In this document: positions 32,055 to 39,090 of the stretch, in pieces | Layout: each line of letters starts with the position of its first letter | Numbering within the stretch: position 1 is the first letter of the stretch | NCBI RefSeq assembly: GCF_937973075.1 | Contig: NZ_CALBWL010000010.1 | Coordinates: 1-48,579, forward strand | Source of the DNA: an uncultured Campylobacter sp. | Lineage (GTDB): Bacteria > Campylobacterota > Campylobacteria > Campylobacterales > Campylobacteraceae | Reading direction: 5' to 3' | DNA length: 48,579 nucleotides | The notes under the pieces: generated by a model | The model's input: the letters and a program-made list of their open reading frames with translations, nothing else | Told to the model about the DNA's origin: nothing | Databases searched by the model: none | Program-made: the position numbers and the translations under genes

Positions 32055-34118
32055 TCATTCGCCGCTCGCCATCTCTATGGCGTCATCGAGGCTAAATTTA
32101 GCCCTCTGTTTCGCTACACTCACTTCTAAACTCTCATAATTAAACGCTTTGGCGCTGATTTCGTTTATCTCTTTTTGGGTTTTAATCGTTTCCTTTACGG
32201 CTTTTACCCGATCGTTATCCTCATAAACAAAATTTTCAGGCTTTAGGGCTTCTTTATGCGCCGCAAGCATTACCTCGAGGTCATAATCGACGTTTAGTCT
32301 CGTAAACTCGCTAAATTCTGCGCGCTTAATGACAGATCGAATAGCCTTCATCTCATCCTTAAAGACCTTTTTGACCATCTTATACATCTCGGCGCTCATC
32401 GGGCAAATGTTTTTATCTTTGGCTTCGCAGATGAAATTTCCGCTCTTATCAAACACAAATACGCTGCTTACGTCATCGATATTCTCGCTTATGAATACCT
32501 CTGTGCCTACGCTCGGCAAAAATTGGCTGACAAATTGCATTGCCTCGTAATTGATACCCTTTTTGCCGACTACTCTTCGCTCTAAGCCTCCTGCATGAAG
32601 CATAAATTCATCGAGTCTGACGCCCTTTAGCGGTGTATCGTCGGCATTCCATCTATTTATCGGGCTATTTCTCTTTCTTCCTACGCTCATCAGATCCCAG
32701 GTCAGTACCTCAGTTTCAAATCTGGCTCGCACCTGCTGCAGGGTTAATAGGTATTTTAAATTTGTCTTTTTCGGGAGCCCGTTTTCATCTTTGGCGTGCC
32801 TTTCCTTTTTAGGCGTACGCTGCTCTACCGCCTCGCGCATCGCGAGATTAAATCCGATATAGCCGGGCGTTTGCGAAATCCCGCCGTGCTGGAGCGTACC
32901 GAAGTGCCTTTCCACAAAGCCTTTCTCGTCACCGCTATATGCGATAGCTCTGTCATAATCGATCCCAAGCCCGTTTAATAGGTGTTGAAATTGATCGCTT
33001 AAATAATCCTTGCCATTATCGCCCTTGATAAAGTCCGGCTTTCCAAATTTGCTTAGTGCCTTCCACATCAATCGAATTAGCCCCAAAGCGTTTGATTTTC
33101 GCTCGATACTCGCTACGCAACGTCCGCTATAAACATCCACGATACTTAGCACGTTTGCACGTATCGCTTCGCCTTTTTCGCCGTCGCGCACCATCACGTC
33201 AAGCGGCGAGCTATCTATCTGCCAGCATTGATTTCTGCGAGTGATAATCTCGCCTTGATCTCCCATGGCGGGCTGAAAATAGCTTTTTGCCTTGTCTTCG
33301 CCTTTAGTTATCATTATGTACTCGAGGCGGCGAGCAGGATCTGCATAATAATTATCCAAATACCTTTTTACGACGCCCGCATCAAAGAGCGGCTTTATGG
33401 TGCCGCATAAAAATTTAGGATAGTTATGCGGTTCGCCGTGGCGATAAAAATACTCTTTATGTAGATCTCGCCAAAGCTGAGCGACGTTTAGACCGCCCGC
33501 GCCGTAAGCGCGAAATTTATCAAGCACGAACTCGCTCATCCACGGCTCAAGCTTACTTTCGCTCTTTCGATGCTTACCGCGCTTATCGACAAGGGCGGCT
33601 GCACCCTTGCTTTTATAGGCTCTTTGCCATCTAAAAAGGTTTGCTTCACTCACGCCGAAGCTTTCGCAAAACTTTTTAGAGGACAAACCTTGCGCTTTTG
33701 CTTCTTGCCACTCCTTTAAAATTTTGATCTTCTCATCCGCTTTACTTTTATCTGTAGGGCTTAGCATCGCATAGCTTGAACCGCTCGGCTCGTCCGTTCC
33801 GCTTTTTTGCTCTCTTACATCTTGTGCGCCGTGATTGCTTTTTATGTCGCTAAATTTCATCTGTTTTACTCCGTTTTCAGAAGCGGTATCGCTTAACCAT
33901 ACGTTTATTTTTTTGTCGATTTTTCCGCGTTTGATAGCAGCATCGATATCTGCGATACTGACCTCAAAAAGCAGTTTTACCCCGCCGCGGCTTCTAGCGC
34001 CGACGTTTTGAAGGCGAATAAATGGGTATTTGAGGGAGTGGCGACGCGAAGCTTCCTTTAATGCGCTCGAAGAGACGCTAAAAATCTTAGCTGCCGCCGT
34101 AGTCTCGACATACAACAT
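32055..34118 (-). CDS. DDE transposase A (MuA-like)
   Basis: This 687-aa protein starts at ATG 34118, whose TGATG overlaps the stop of the Ner-like gene; a TTG at 34121 is not needed. The N-terminal winged-helix domain (TTAAAKIFSVSSSALKEA...SRGGVKLLFEV) is followed by an HTH (GLSSKKFCESFGVSEANLFRW). The catalytic core has Asp302 (CWQIDSSPLD), Asp367 (FIKGDNGKDY) and Glu403 (DEKGFVERHFGT), then a Mu-type C-terminal domain. All three acidic residues are present, so it should be active. Confidence 0.94.
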   Translation of the reverse strand: MLYVETTAAAKIFSVSSSALKEASRRHSLKYPFIRLQNVGARSRGGVKLLFEVSIADIDAAIKRGKIDKKINVWLSDTASENGVKQMKFSDIKSNHGAQDVREQKSGTDEPSGSSYAMLSPTDKSKADEKIKILKEWQEAKAQGLSSKKFCESFGVSEANLFRWQRAYKSKGAAALVDKRGKHRKSESKLEPWMSEFVLDKFRAYGAGGLNVAQLWRDLHKEYFYRHGEPHNYPKFLCGTIKPLFDAGVVKRYLDNYYADPARRLEYIMITKGEDKAKSYFQPAMGDQGEIITRRNQCWQIDSSPLDVMVRDGEKGEAIRANVLSIVDVYSGRCVASIERKSNALGLIRLMWKALSKFGKPDFIKGDNGKDYLSDQFQHLLNGLGIDYDRAIAYSGDEKGFVERHFGTLQHGGISQTPGYIGFNLAMREAVEQRTPKKERHAKDENGLPKKTNLKYLLTLQQVRARFETEVLTWDLMSVGRKRNSPINRWNADDTPLKGVRLDEFMLHAGGLERRVVGKKGINYEAMQFVSQFLPSVGTEVFISENIDDVSSVFVFDKSGNFICEAKDKNICPMSAEMYKMVKKVFKDEMKAIRSVIKRAEFSEFTRLNVDYDLEVMLAAHKEALKPENFVYEDNDRVKAVKETIKTQKEINEISAKAFNYESLEVSVAKQRAKFSLDDAIEMASGE

Positions 34119-34351
34119 CAACTAGCCTTTTTATCCGCTTCTTCGTCTTGTTTTTTGATAAATCCTACAGGCATCTGTTTGATTATGCCCTCGCTCAAAA
34201 GCGCTTCGAATACCTTTTTCGACGTCTTAAAATTCTTATTTCCGAGCACTTCGCCGTTGATTACCATATAGGTAGTACGCTCGCTTAGATTATGCTTTTT
34301 CGCCCACTGCCTAATGCTTATGCAGTTATTTTTAAAATAATCCCTTATCAC
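34118..34351 (-). CDS. Ner-like helix-turn-helix regulator
   Basis: Start GTG 34351 has AAGGAG 7 bases upstream. The 77-aa protein contains an HTH (ISIRQWAKKHNLSERTTYMV). It is the first gene of the early operon, divergent from the repressor, the place of Ner in Mu. It would down-regulate early and repressor transcription. Confidence 0.75.
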   Translation of the reverse strand: MIRDYFKNNCISIRQWAKKHNLSERTTYMVINGEVLGNKNFKTSKKVFEALLSEGIIKQMPVGFIKKQDEEADKKAS

Positions 34352-34368
34352 CTGGCAACTCCTTCCAT

Positions 34369-34398
34369 CTAGATTTTTATTGTTAAAAATAGAAATCT
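34369..34398. promoter_or_regulatory. imperfect dyad upstream of the Ner-like gene
   Basis: AGATTTTTATT and AATAGAAATCT form an imperfect inverted repeat around GTTAAAA, about 20 bases before the Ner-like start. It is a candidate site for the Ner-like protein in the leader of the early transcript. Inference from symmetry only. Confidence 0.4.
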
Positions 34399-34452
34399 AA
34401 GACTTTTTTACAAACCTTTGAAAGTTTTAATCCCGAATGGGGTATAATTCTT

Positions 34453-34468
34453 TTTCAAAGATTTGAAA
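34453..34468. promoter_or_regulatory. putative repressor operator (TTTCAAAGATTTGAAA)
   Basis: A 16-bp dyad, TTTCAAA-GA-TTTGAAA, overlaps the predicted start of the early transcript just downstream of the -10 box at 34471-34476. A further half-site TTTGAAA lies at 34417-34423. The position fits an operator of the S24-type repressor encoded next door. Confidence 0.6.
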
Positions 34469-34470
34469 GT

Positions 34471-34499
34471 ATTATATAGTATTTTTACCTTATTGTCAA
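34471..34499 (-). promoter_or_regulatory. strong early promoter (TTGACA-17-TATAAT)
   Basis: On the minus strand, TTGACA (34499-34494) and TATAAT (34476-34471) are exact sigma-70 consensus hexamers 17 bp apart. It reads toward the Ner-like gene, transposase A and B. A perfect promoter needs tight repression, consistent with the operator dyad at the start site. Confidence 0.8.
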
Positions 34500-34545
34500 G
34501 GTTAAAATACCTTATAAAATAAAATTTTTAATCGAAGGGGCAGAA

Positions 34546-35169
34546 ATGGGCACTCAAAGGGATAAAATCATATTTGAAAATATGAAAAAATTTTTTAAAG
34601 TTGACAGCCTCGAAGATGTGGCGGAAAGGCTCGGATACTCTAGGAATACGGCTGCTACATGGCGCTCAAAAGGAATAACCTCAACGGCAAAATTAAAATT
34701 TGCTAGTTTGAGCGCCAACAAGGTTAATAAACTATATAACGACCATGCCTATTTAAGATATTTCGAAGATGTAACGGCGAGTGCTGGTTATGGCTCAAAC
34801 AACGACACGCAAAATTACTCTATAATCCCTATCGGTAGAGATTTCATGGAGCAAGTGTTAAAAATACCTCTTAAAAATTACGATGTAATCAAAGTTTATG
34901 GAGATAGTATGGAGCCATTTGCTCAAGATGGCGACGCTGTAGTAGTCGACCTGGACGCAGAGGTAAAAAATGGCGATATCGTAATAGCAAATATCGGCGG
35001 AGATGCATATATGAAAAAATTTTTAAGAGATAATATACACAAAGAAATAAAACTAACATCGTTAAATAGCTTTTATCAGGACATTGTTTTAAAGGGGACA
35101 GAAATAGATCAGCTAAAAATAGTGGGTAAGGTTCAGTGCAAATTTAATATCAATGTAAAAATATTTTAA
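34546..35169 (+). CDS. phage repressor with S24 peptidase domain (CI-like)
   Basis: This 207-aa protein has an N-terminal HTH (LEDVAERLGYSRNTAATWRS, residues 22-41). A likely autocleavage site is Ala80-Gly81 (TASAGYG). The LexA/CI-type peptidase domain follows, with Ser121 in VYGDSMEP and Lys157 in AYMKKF. DNA damage (RecA) would trigger self-cleavage and induction, unlike Mu's own c repressor. It is divergent from the early operon. AAGGGG precedes ATG 34546. Confidence 0.9.
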   Translation: MGTQRDKIIFENMKKFFKVDSLEDVAERLGYSRNTAATWRSKGITSTAKLKFASLSANKVNKLYNDHAYLRYFEDVTASAGYGSNNDTQNYSIIPIGRDFMEQVLKIPLKNYDVIKVYGDSMEPFAQDGDAVVVDLDAEVKNGDIVIANIGGDAYMKKFLRDNIHKEIKLTSLNSFYQDIVLKGTEIDQLKIVGKVQCKFNINVKIF

Positions 35170-35190
35170 AATATAAAAATAATCTTAATA

Positions 35191-35352
35191 TGTGTCTTAA
35201 TCAAGAAACGAATTTTTAAGTTTTGCGGTTATCTTTGTACTGTTTTTCGTATGTGTCTTAATCGTAAAGCTTAGAATGAGGTATTTTGACGACAACTAAG
35301 ACACTTTAAGCTTTATTAAGACACATATTTTTGATTTTTGTGTGTCTTAATC
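35191..35352. repeat. cluster of TGTGTCTTAATC repeats
   Basis: Three perfect direct copies of TGTGTCTTAATC (35191-35202, 35252-35263, 35341-35352) and an inverted copy (ATTAAGACACA, 35315-35325). A degenerate inverted copy (CTAAGACAC, 35296-35304) is also present. Spacings of copies are uneven (61 and 89 bp), so it is not a CRISPR or satellite. The sequence differs from the terminal transposase-type sites. It could bind the repressor, an accessory transposition factor, or be an enhancer. Function unknown. Confidence 0.8.
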
Positions 35353-35550
35353 ATATAAATTCTCGCTAAAACAAAATATAGCCTAAAATGATTTATGATA
35401 TATTTGAGCTAAATTTTCTATGATTTCAGAATGTATTTAAATATTCGTTAATTGGGCTTGATCTCTTATAAAAGCGTTTAAAATTTCGCTTATTCTGGGA
35501 TGAAATTGGCATTTTGGGATCGTTGGGATTTTTACCGCCGCAAAATTCTT

Positions 35551-35635
35551 GCATTACAACTGAGAGTGAAGCTTTTTAAATCGCCTATCTTAGGAACTTT
35601 CAAAAATAAGCGCAAAAATTTCCCACTCTCATTTT
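35551..35635. repeat. left-end transposase binding sites L1 and L2 (inferred)
   Basis: L2: GCATTACAACTGAGAGTG (35551-35568) matches the right-end site R2 at 14 of 18 positions. L1: CACTCTCATTTT (35624-35635) is the inverse of AAAATGAGAGTG, and begins 16 bases from the terminus exactly as R1 does on the other side. The two face each other. Binding is inferred. Confidence 0.65.
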
Positions 35636-35650
35636 CTATACCCCCTCACA

Positions 35651-35655
35651 ACTAT
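35651..35655. repeat. target-site duplication, left prophage end (ACTAT)
   Basis: This second copy of ACTAT directly follows the CA at the prophage end. It pairs with 3065-3069. Joining there restores host coding frame. Confidence 0.88.
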
Positions 35656-35887
35656 ATACGCAGGAACGCCATTTAATATCCAATTTGGAGAAAATACCTA
35701 TAACTATGAATATGATTTAGTAAGTCATCCTAGTGCTATTATTATGCCGACATTTTGGAGCAATGTTATAAACGGCGTGAAGATAAAATATAACGATTAC
35801 ACATATAAAATACATAATCCATTTTATATCAATCATGTTTATCCATATAATGATATTATAAATAGATTTAATAAGGAGAATAAATGA
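35651..35887 (+). pseudogene. secreted hydrolase toxin, 3' part, split by the prophage
   Basis: In frame with the 5' part (1769-3069), this adds 78 residues: TIYAGTPFNIQFGENTYNYE, then YDLVSHPSAIIMPTFW and ...YKIHNPFYINHVYPYNDI. In lipase-like alpha/beta hydrolases a strand ending in Gly-x-Pro follows the Ser helix, then a D-x-V segment bearing the catalytic Asp and a late His. YAGTP, YDLV and INHVYPY fit those places. The rejoined protein has 510 residues. As it stands this fragment has no start or RBS. Its TGA overlaps the ATG of the lipoprotein gene. Confidence 0.78.
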
Positions 35888-36210
35888 GAAATTTTGTTAT
35901 ATCTTTTGTCGTGTTATGCCTATATGGGTGCAGCCCTACGATTTTAGGGCATAAAATCACTTTTGCAAAACACGAAGACGGTGCCTTTTACGGCGAATGT
36001 GGCGAAAAAATAGATCAAAAAATTATATATAAATTTAAAGATGGCGTTATTCGTAAAATTTTCTATGAAGATAAAGAGGAATTTGCTAATTATGATGAGA
36101 TAGTCATCCCTATCCAATCCTGCGAAGGAGAATGGTGTAAAATTTACTATCCTTGCGACGAAACGGAGTATTTCGTAAAGAAGGACGACATAGTAAAAAG
36201 AAAGTACTAG
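35884..36210 (+). CDS. lipoprotein, probable immunity to the split hydrolase toxin
   Basis: This 108-aa protein starts at ATG 35884, overlapping the toxin stop (ATGA) with AAGGAG just upstream. The N-terminus MRNFVISFVVLCLYGCSPT has a lipobox with Cys16, so it is membrane-anchored outside the cytoplasm. The rest is strand-rich with paired Cys residues (IQSCEGEWCKIYYPC). A periplasmic lipoprotein directly behind a secreted lipase-like toxin matches the known pattern of phospholipase effectors with lipoprotein immunity. The cognate role is inference. It is probably still transcribed from phage or local promoters. Confidence 0.65.
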   Translation: MRNFVISFVVLCLYGCSPTILGHKITFAKHEDGAFYGECGEKIDQKIIYKFKDGVIRKIFYEDKEEFANYDEIVIPIQSCEGEWCKIYYPCDETEYFVKKDDIVKRKY

Positions 36211-36217
36211 CCGCCGG

Positions 36218-36400
36218 GTGAAAGAACTTGGCGCGGATTTTAAAATTTCAATACGCGCCAAGTATCCAAGCGCGTATAGCGTAAATTTAAAGCGGCTTGA
36301 GAAGCAAATAAAACAAGAAGGATTCAAAAATGAAAAGTATAAAAGGTATTTTTCGTTATCTTTTTCCGGTAAGAGATGGACGAGAACTGTATTGGATTAA
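36218..36400 (+). pseudogene. possible toxin C-terminal remnant
   Basis: An open frame with GTG 36218 reads KELGADFKISIRAKYPSAYS, then NLKRLEKQIKQEGFKN before running into the next gene out of frame. It looks more like genuine protein than chance up to about 36335, and it sits where a toxin end would precede an immunity gene. There is no RBS. It may be the tail of a displaced toxin cassette. Weakly supported. Confidence 0.3.
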
Positions 36401-37058
36401 AATTCCAAAAGGGCAAAGCGATCGTTTTGGAAAAGAATTTATATTCGAGCCTGAATTGATTGCGAAATCGGACGCGGAAAAACTCGGTATAAAAATAGAT
36501 CCAAAGCTTTTAAGGGATAAGCGGATTAAATTTCATATACGCGATATGTATTATAAGACATATTATGAGATAACATCTTTCGGTATCGATGAGAGCTATG
36601 CCGATTCGCGGCAAATAGATCTTGATTTGGAAGATATAAAACAAATCGTAAAATCGGATGCAGACGATCCTTATTATGTATATGGCTATAGCTTAAACAT
36701 AGAGCAGATGAGATCTTTTGGATGCCTTGATATGGTTAAGCCCGGTTTTTCATACTTCTTTGGTTCCTCTGCCGGCCATGAAAGAATAATCAAAGCTCCA
36801 AATGGCGGAGATAAAAATATAAAAGGCTGCTATATAAATGTCTTTGATAGCGATACGGAAGCCTTTTACGTGGCGTTATTGGATGTTAAGCTGCCTTTTA
36901 GCGAAGTTGCAAAAATAGTCGCTCCGCTGAGCATAGAGGCAAATATCCACTATTCTTATAGCCTCTCCGAAGAGCAGATTATAAAATTGGGATTTCCTGA
37001 AATTTTAAAAGAAAATGGCGGCAAAATTGATGCTCAAATATCGGTAGAGATAGCATAA
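36330..37058 (+). CDS. hypothetical protein in the immunity cluster, 242 aa
   Basis: ATG 36330 lies 12 bases after AAGAAGGA. The protein starts with a basic segment (MKSIKGIFRYLFPVRDGREL), and its repeated YSLNIEQMRSFG and YSLSEEQIIKLGFPE motifs suggest an internal duplication (about residues 125 and 210). No signal peptide or membrane span. Family unknown. Size and neighbourhood fit a larger immunity protein. Confidence 0.6.
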   Translation: MKSIKGIFRYLFPVRDGRELYWIKIPKGQSDRFGKEFIFEPELIAKSDAEKLGIKIDPKLLRDKRIKFHIRDMYYKTYYEITSFGIDESYADSRQIDLDLEDIKQIVKSDADDPYYVYGYSLNIEQMRSFGCLDMVKPGFSYFFGSSAGHERIIKAPNGGDKNIKGCYINVFDSDTEAFYVALLDVKLPFSEVAKIVAPLSIEANIHYSYSLSEEQIIKLGFPEILKENGGKIDAQISVEIA

Positions 37059-37127
37059 TCTAAAATTTGGCCGTTAAATAGATGAATTATGTGAGCTCAG
37101 CGGGCTGTAAATTTATGAGGAGCATAA

Positions 37128-37541
37128 ATGACTACTATGTATGTTGCTTTTTATTTATCGTCGGATAAATATAACTTTGATTTTTCGGACTTGATCCTAG
37201 ATGAGAAGATCAATGAATATAAAATTAGTTATATAGAAAAATATAAAATCGGCGACATAGATGAAAGGCGCGGCAAGGTTAGAAATAGCTGTAGCTGGCT
37301 ATGCTATACTGCCAAGAAAGAGTGCGTATTTACAAGCGATGCCTTAAAAGATTTGTATGAAATTTTAAAAGCAAACTTTGGCGATATTAAAAAGAGGATA
37401 TCGGCATTAAAGTTAAACGTTAACATCGATATAATGATAGACGCGGCGGAGAAGGACGATGTATATTCTATCGACTTTAGTAAAGAAATGCTAAAAATGT
37501 GCGCCGAACTAAATGCCGATGTGTGCGTAGATGGGATATAA
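37128..37541 (+). CDS. DUF4279-like immunity protein
   Basis: This 137-aa protein starts at ATG 37128 with GAGGAG 7 bases upstream. WLCYTAKKECVFTSDALKDL, FGDIKKRISALKLNVNIDIM and the end IDFSKEMLKMCAELNADVCV follow the DUF4279 layout (W..........L..L...L..K, then a strand and a helix before a final I-D strand). DUF4279 proteins are frequent in toxin-immunity loci. Its partner is not visible. Confidence 0.65.
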   Translation: MTTMYVAFYLSSDKYNFDFSDLILDEKINEYKISYIEKYKIGDIDERRGKVRNSCSWLCYTAKKECVFTSDALKDLYEILKANFGDIKKRISALKLNVNIDIMIDAAEKDDVYSIDFSKEMLKMCAELNADVCVDGI

Positions 37542-37550
37542 CAAGTAGCA

Positions 37551-37646
37551 ATGGCATCTATAATATATCGGAAAATAATTCCCATAGAGAAAGATGAAAT
37601 GGCAAGCGAATTTCTAATACCCCGCTCAAAAGGTAAAAATGAATAA
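37551..37646 (+). CDS. short ORF, 31 aa, doubtful
   Basis: ATG 37551 opens MASIIYRKIIPIEKDEMASE and stops overlapping the next ATG (AATGAATAA). No RBS. It may be a toxin-end remnant like others in this cluster. Confidence 0.2.
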   Translation: MASIIYRKIIPIEKDEMASEFLIPRSKGKNE

Positions 37647-37828
37647 ATTTATAAAGCGGCTTTCTTTCTTTGCCCTTTTTAATCTATACAAAAACAGGAA
37701 GATCTGTCGTTTTATATGGAACAAAGGGGGAATATGGCTACAGTCCTATATTTTTTCTACCAAACATTGCCGACGAAGGTATGGAGGAATTTAAACCAAA
37801 TATACAAGGAGTAAAAAATGAAAAATAG
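37639..37828 (+). pseudogene. small frameshifted gene or toxin remnant
   Basis: From ATG 37639 the frame gives MNKFIKRLSFFALFN and then runs into unlikely sequence. Shifting frame at the CCCTTTTTAATC stretch (37675-37686) gives TKTGRSVVLYGTKGEYGYSP, then FFLPNIADEGMEEF and a stop overlapping the next gene by 11 bases. The second part looks like real protein. A one-base indel in the T5 run explains it. Family unknown. Confidence 0.45.
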
Positions 37829-38132
37829 TTTTCAACAGGTATTTTTAACACTAGTGACTTTGATCGCCGGGGCTTTGATGTATTGGGCATTGGATTATCG
37901 GTTTTCTCAAGATGCCGAAAGGAAAGATCCTTGTTACTATGCATATTTTAAGGTTTATGATAATAATAAAAGCAGATTCGCTTATTGCATAAATAAAGAA
38001 CTAAGGAGGGCGGCTTCTCAGATAAAATATTACTTAAAATTTCTGCCCGAGGATATTAATTTTACATCAGAAGAAGAACACGTAATAGAAAAAGGCAGAA
38101 TGTTTTCAAATTCGCTTAATGAATTGAGATAA
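37818..38132 (+). CDS. membrane-anchored protein in the immunity cluster, 104 aa
   Basis: ATG 37818 follows AAGGAG by 6 bases. One N-terminal membrane span (FQQVFLTLVTLIAGALMYWA), then a small exposed domain with two Cys (DPCYYAYFKVYD, FAYCINKELRRAA). Membrane-bound immunity proteins act against toxins that target the envelope. No family recognised. Confidence 0.6.
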   Translation: MKNSFQQVFLTLVTLIAGALMYWALDYRFSQDAERKDPCYYAYFKVYDNNKSRFAYCINKELRRAASQIKYYLKFLPEDINFTSEEEHVIEKGRMFSNSLNELR

Positions 38133-38178
38133 TATAGTAAAAGTAGATTTTATAGTAGACGGAAATGGCTTACACTAA

Positions 38179-38537
38179 ATGTCAAGAAATTTAAAATGGC
38201 TGGCTAGACAGGAAACATCGACTAATGTAGGAGATTTTGCCGGCCTAACAGGCGCATCATTGAAGAGATATTCTCAAGAGCGCCGAAAGACTGGAAAGTA
38301 ATGCTCCAAAATGACGGTAAAGGAATAAAATTTGTCGATAAAGATGGTGTAGAAAGAGTTAGAATACATGCACCGGAAAACAATCCTAAATTGCCAAGCA
38401 CCGCAAATACTAATAACGGATGGGTTTTAAGAATTCCTGCTAGTAGAAATAAATATTTTGATGATTCCGGTAAAATATTAAAATTCAATACAGATGAAAC
38501 TCACATCCCAATAAAAGGAAACCCAAATGCAAATTGA
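38179..38537 (+). pseudogene. CdiA-type toxin C-terminus, frameshifted remnant
   Basis: The first frame reads ...ARQETSTNVGDFAGLTGAS and the second IEEIFSRAPKDWKVMLQNDG, KGIKFVDKDGVERVRIHAPE, then NGWVLRIPASRNKYFDDSG and FNTDETHIPIKGNPNAN. The join is at about 38256-38260 and needs one inserted base. The second frame matches the familiar end of haemagglutinin/CdiA toxins (PKDWK...GVERIRIHGP...THIPI.GNP). No secretion signal remains. Its immunity gene follows with an 11-base overlap and is intact. Confidence 0.7.
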
Positions 38538-38919
38538 TGGAAAAAAGATATTTAAGAAAGGCACTCTTATGTGCCGCCTAAGTCGAATGGCTTCTTTGGA
38601 ATATCAGGACAAATATATCGTTCATCCCACAAAGGACTACTATATATTAGCAGACGAAATAATAGATTGGCTATATGATTTTTGCAAAAATGCTCTATTG
38701 GAGCAATTTAAATTTTGTTTTTTACCATACGAGAGGGATGCGCTAAGAGAACTTAAGGAGCTCATAGATAAGTACACTGAAGACGACAGTATATTAAAGG
38801 GGGAAGAAGATGGCTATTACTTGGTCTATCAGAACAAATCCTGGATAGAGGTTAGAGAGCTAGCTTTAAAGACCTTGCATATTTTCGGCTACAAACCATA
38901 TAACTTTAATTATGATTAG
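38527..38919 (+). CDS. cognate immunity protein of the CdiA-type remnant
   Basis: ATG 38527 overlaps the toxin end (NPNAN frame) by 11 bases, the usual toxin-immunity coupling. The 130-aa acidic protein (FKKGTLMCRLSRMASLEYQD; YYILADEIIDWLYDFCKNAL) has no signal peptide. Function follows from position. It persists although its toxin frame is broken, a usual state of orphan immunity genes. Confidence 0.65.
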   Translation: MQIDGKKIFKKGTLMCRLSRMASLEYQDKYIVHPTKDYYILADEIIDWLYDFCKNALLEQFKFCFLPYERDALRELKELIDKYTEDDSILKGEEDGYYLVYQNKSWIEVRELALKTLHIFGYKPYNFNYD

Positions 38920-38939
38920 CCCGGATTAGACCTGCTAGA

Positions 38940-39068
38940 ATGAAATTTATCCTATATATCTTTAATCTGCTGCTATGCCTAAGTGCCTGGGCTTCTATAG
39001 ATATTAATGGTATAGGCATAAGCGGCAGTAAAACACAAAAATCAAGGGTTTATATCCGTAAAATTTAA
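38940..39068 (+). CDS. small secreted peptide, 42 aa, possibly a truncated gene
   Basis: ATG 38940 begins a signal peptide (MKFILYIFNLLLCLSAWASI) followed by DINGIGISGSKTQKSR and a stop. RBS is poor. Probably the start of a secreted or haemagglutinin-like protein that was cut short. Confidence 0.35.
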   Translation: MKFILYIFNLLLCLSAWASIDINGIGISGSKTQKSRVYIRKI

Positions 39069-39090
39069 AAATTCCTAATAAGGAAATAAA

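Larger units (their letters stand above)
3070..35650. mobile_element. Mu-like transposable prophage, 32.6 kb, apparently complete
   Basis: The element starts TGTTACCG and ends CCCTCACA, i.e. TG...CA, flanked by ACTAT on both sides. Excising it with one ACTAT copy rejoins host codons in frame (K-K-T-I-Y-A-G-T-P). Related 18-bp sites occur near each end, with the first core at exactly 16-27 bases from both termini. It encodes repressor, transposase A, ATPase B, Gam, GemA, Mor, Mu-type head proteins, a P2-type contractile tail, lysozyme, spanins and a holin candidate. No essential gene is obviously broken, so it may be inducible. The left (early) end is at 35650. Confidence 0.93.
35170..35650. 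other. non-coding left end of the prophage (481 bp)
   Basis: No convincing gene was found between the repressor stop and the left terminus. It holds the TGTGTCTTAATC repeat cluster (35191-35352), a stretch without obvious signals (35353-35550), then two sites of the terminal family (35551-35568 and 35624-35635). In Mu the corresponding region is attL. Confidence 0.75.

Noticed and set aside
35191..35352. CRISPR-like array
   Set aside because: Only three direct copies of a 12-bp unit with uneven spacing, some copies inverted, and no cas genes.
3111..35632. prophage ends placed at the TGAGAGTG / CACTCTCA match
   Set aside because: No target duplication flanks those positions and the host frame is not restored; the ACTAT-flanked ends 16 bases further out satisfy both.
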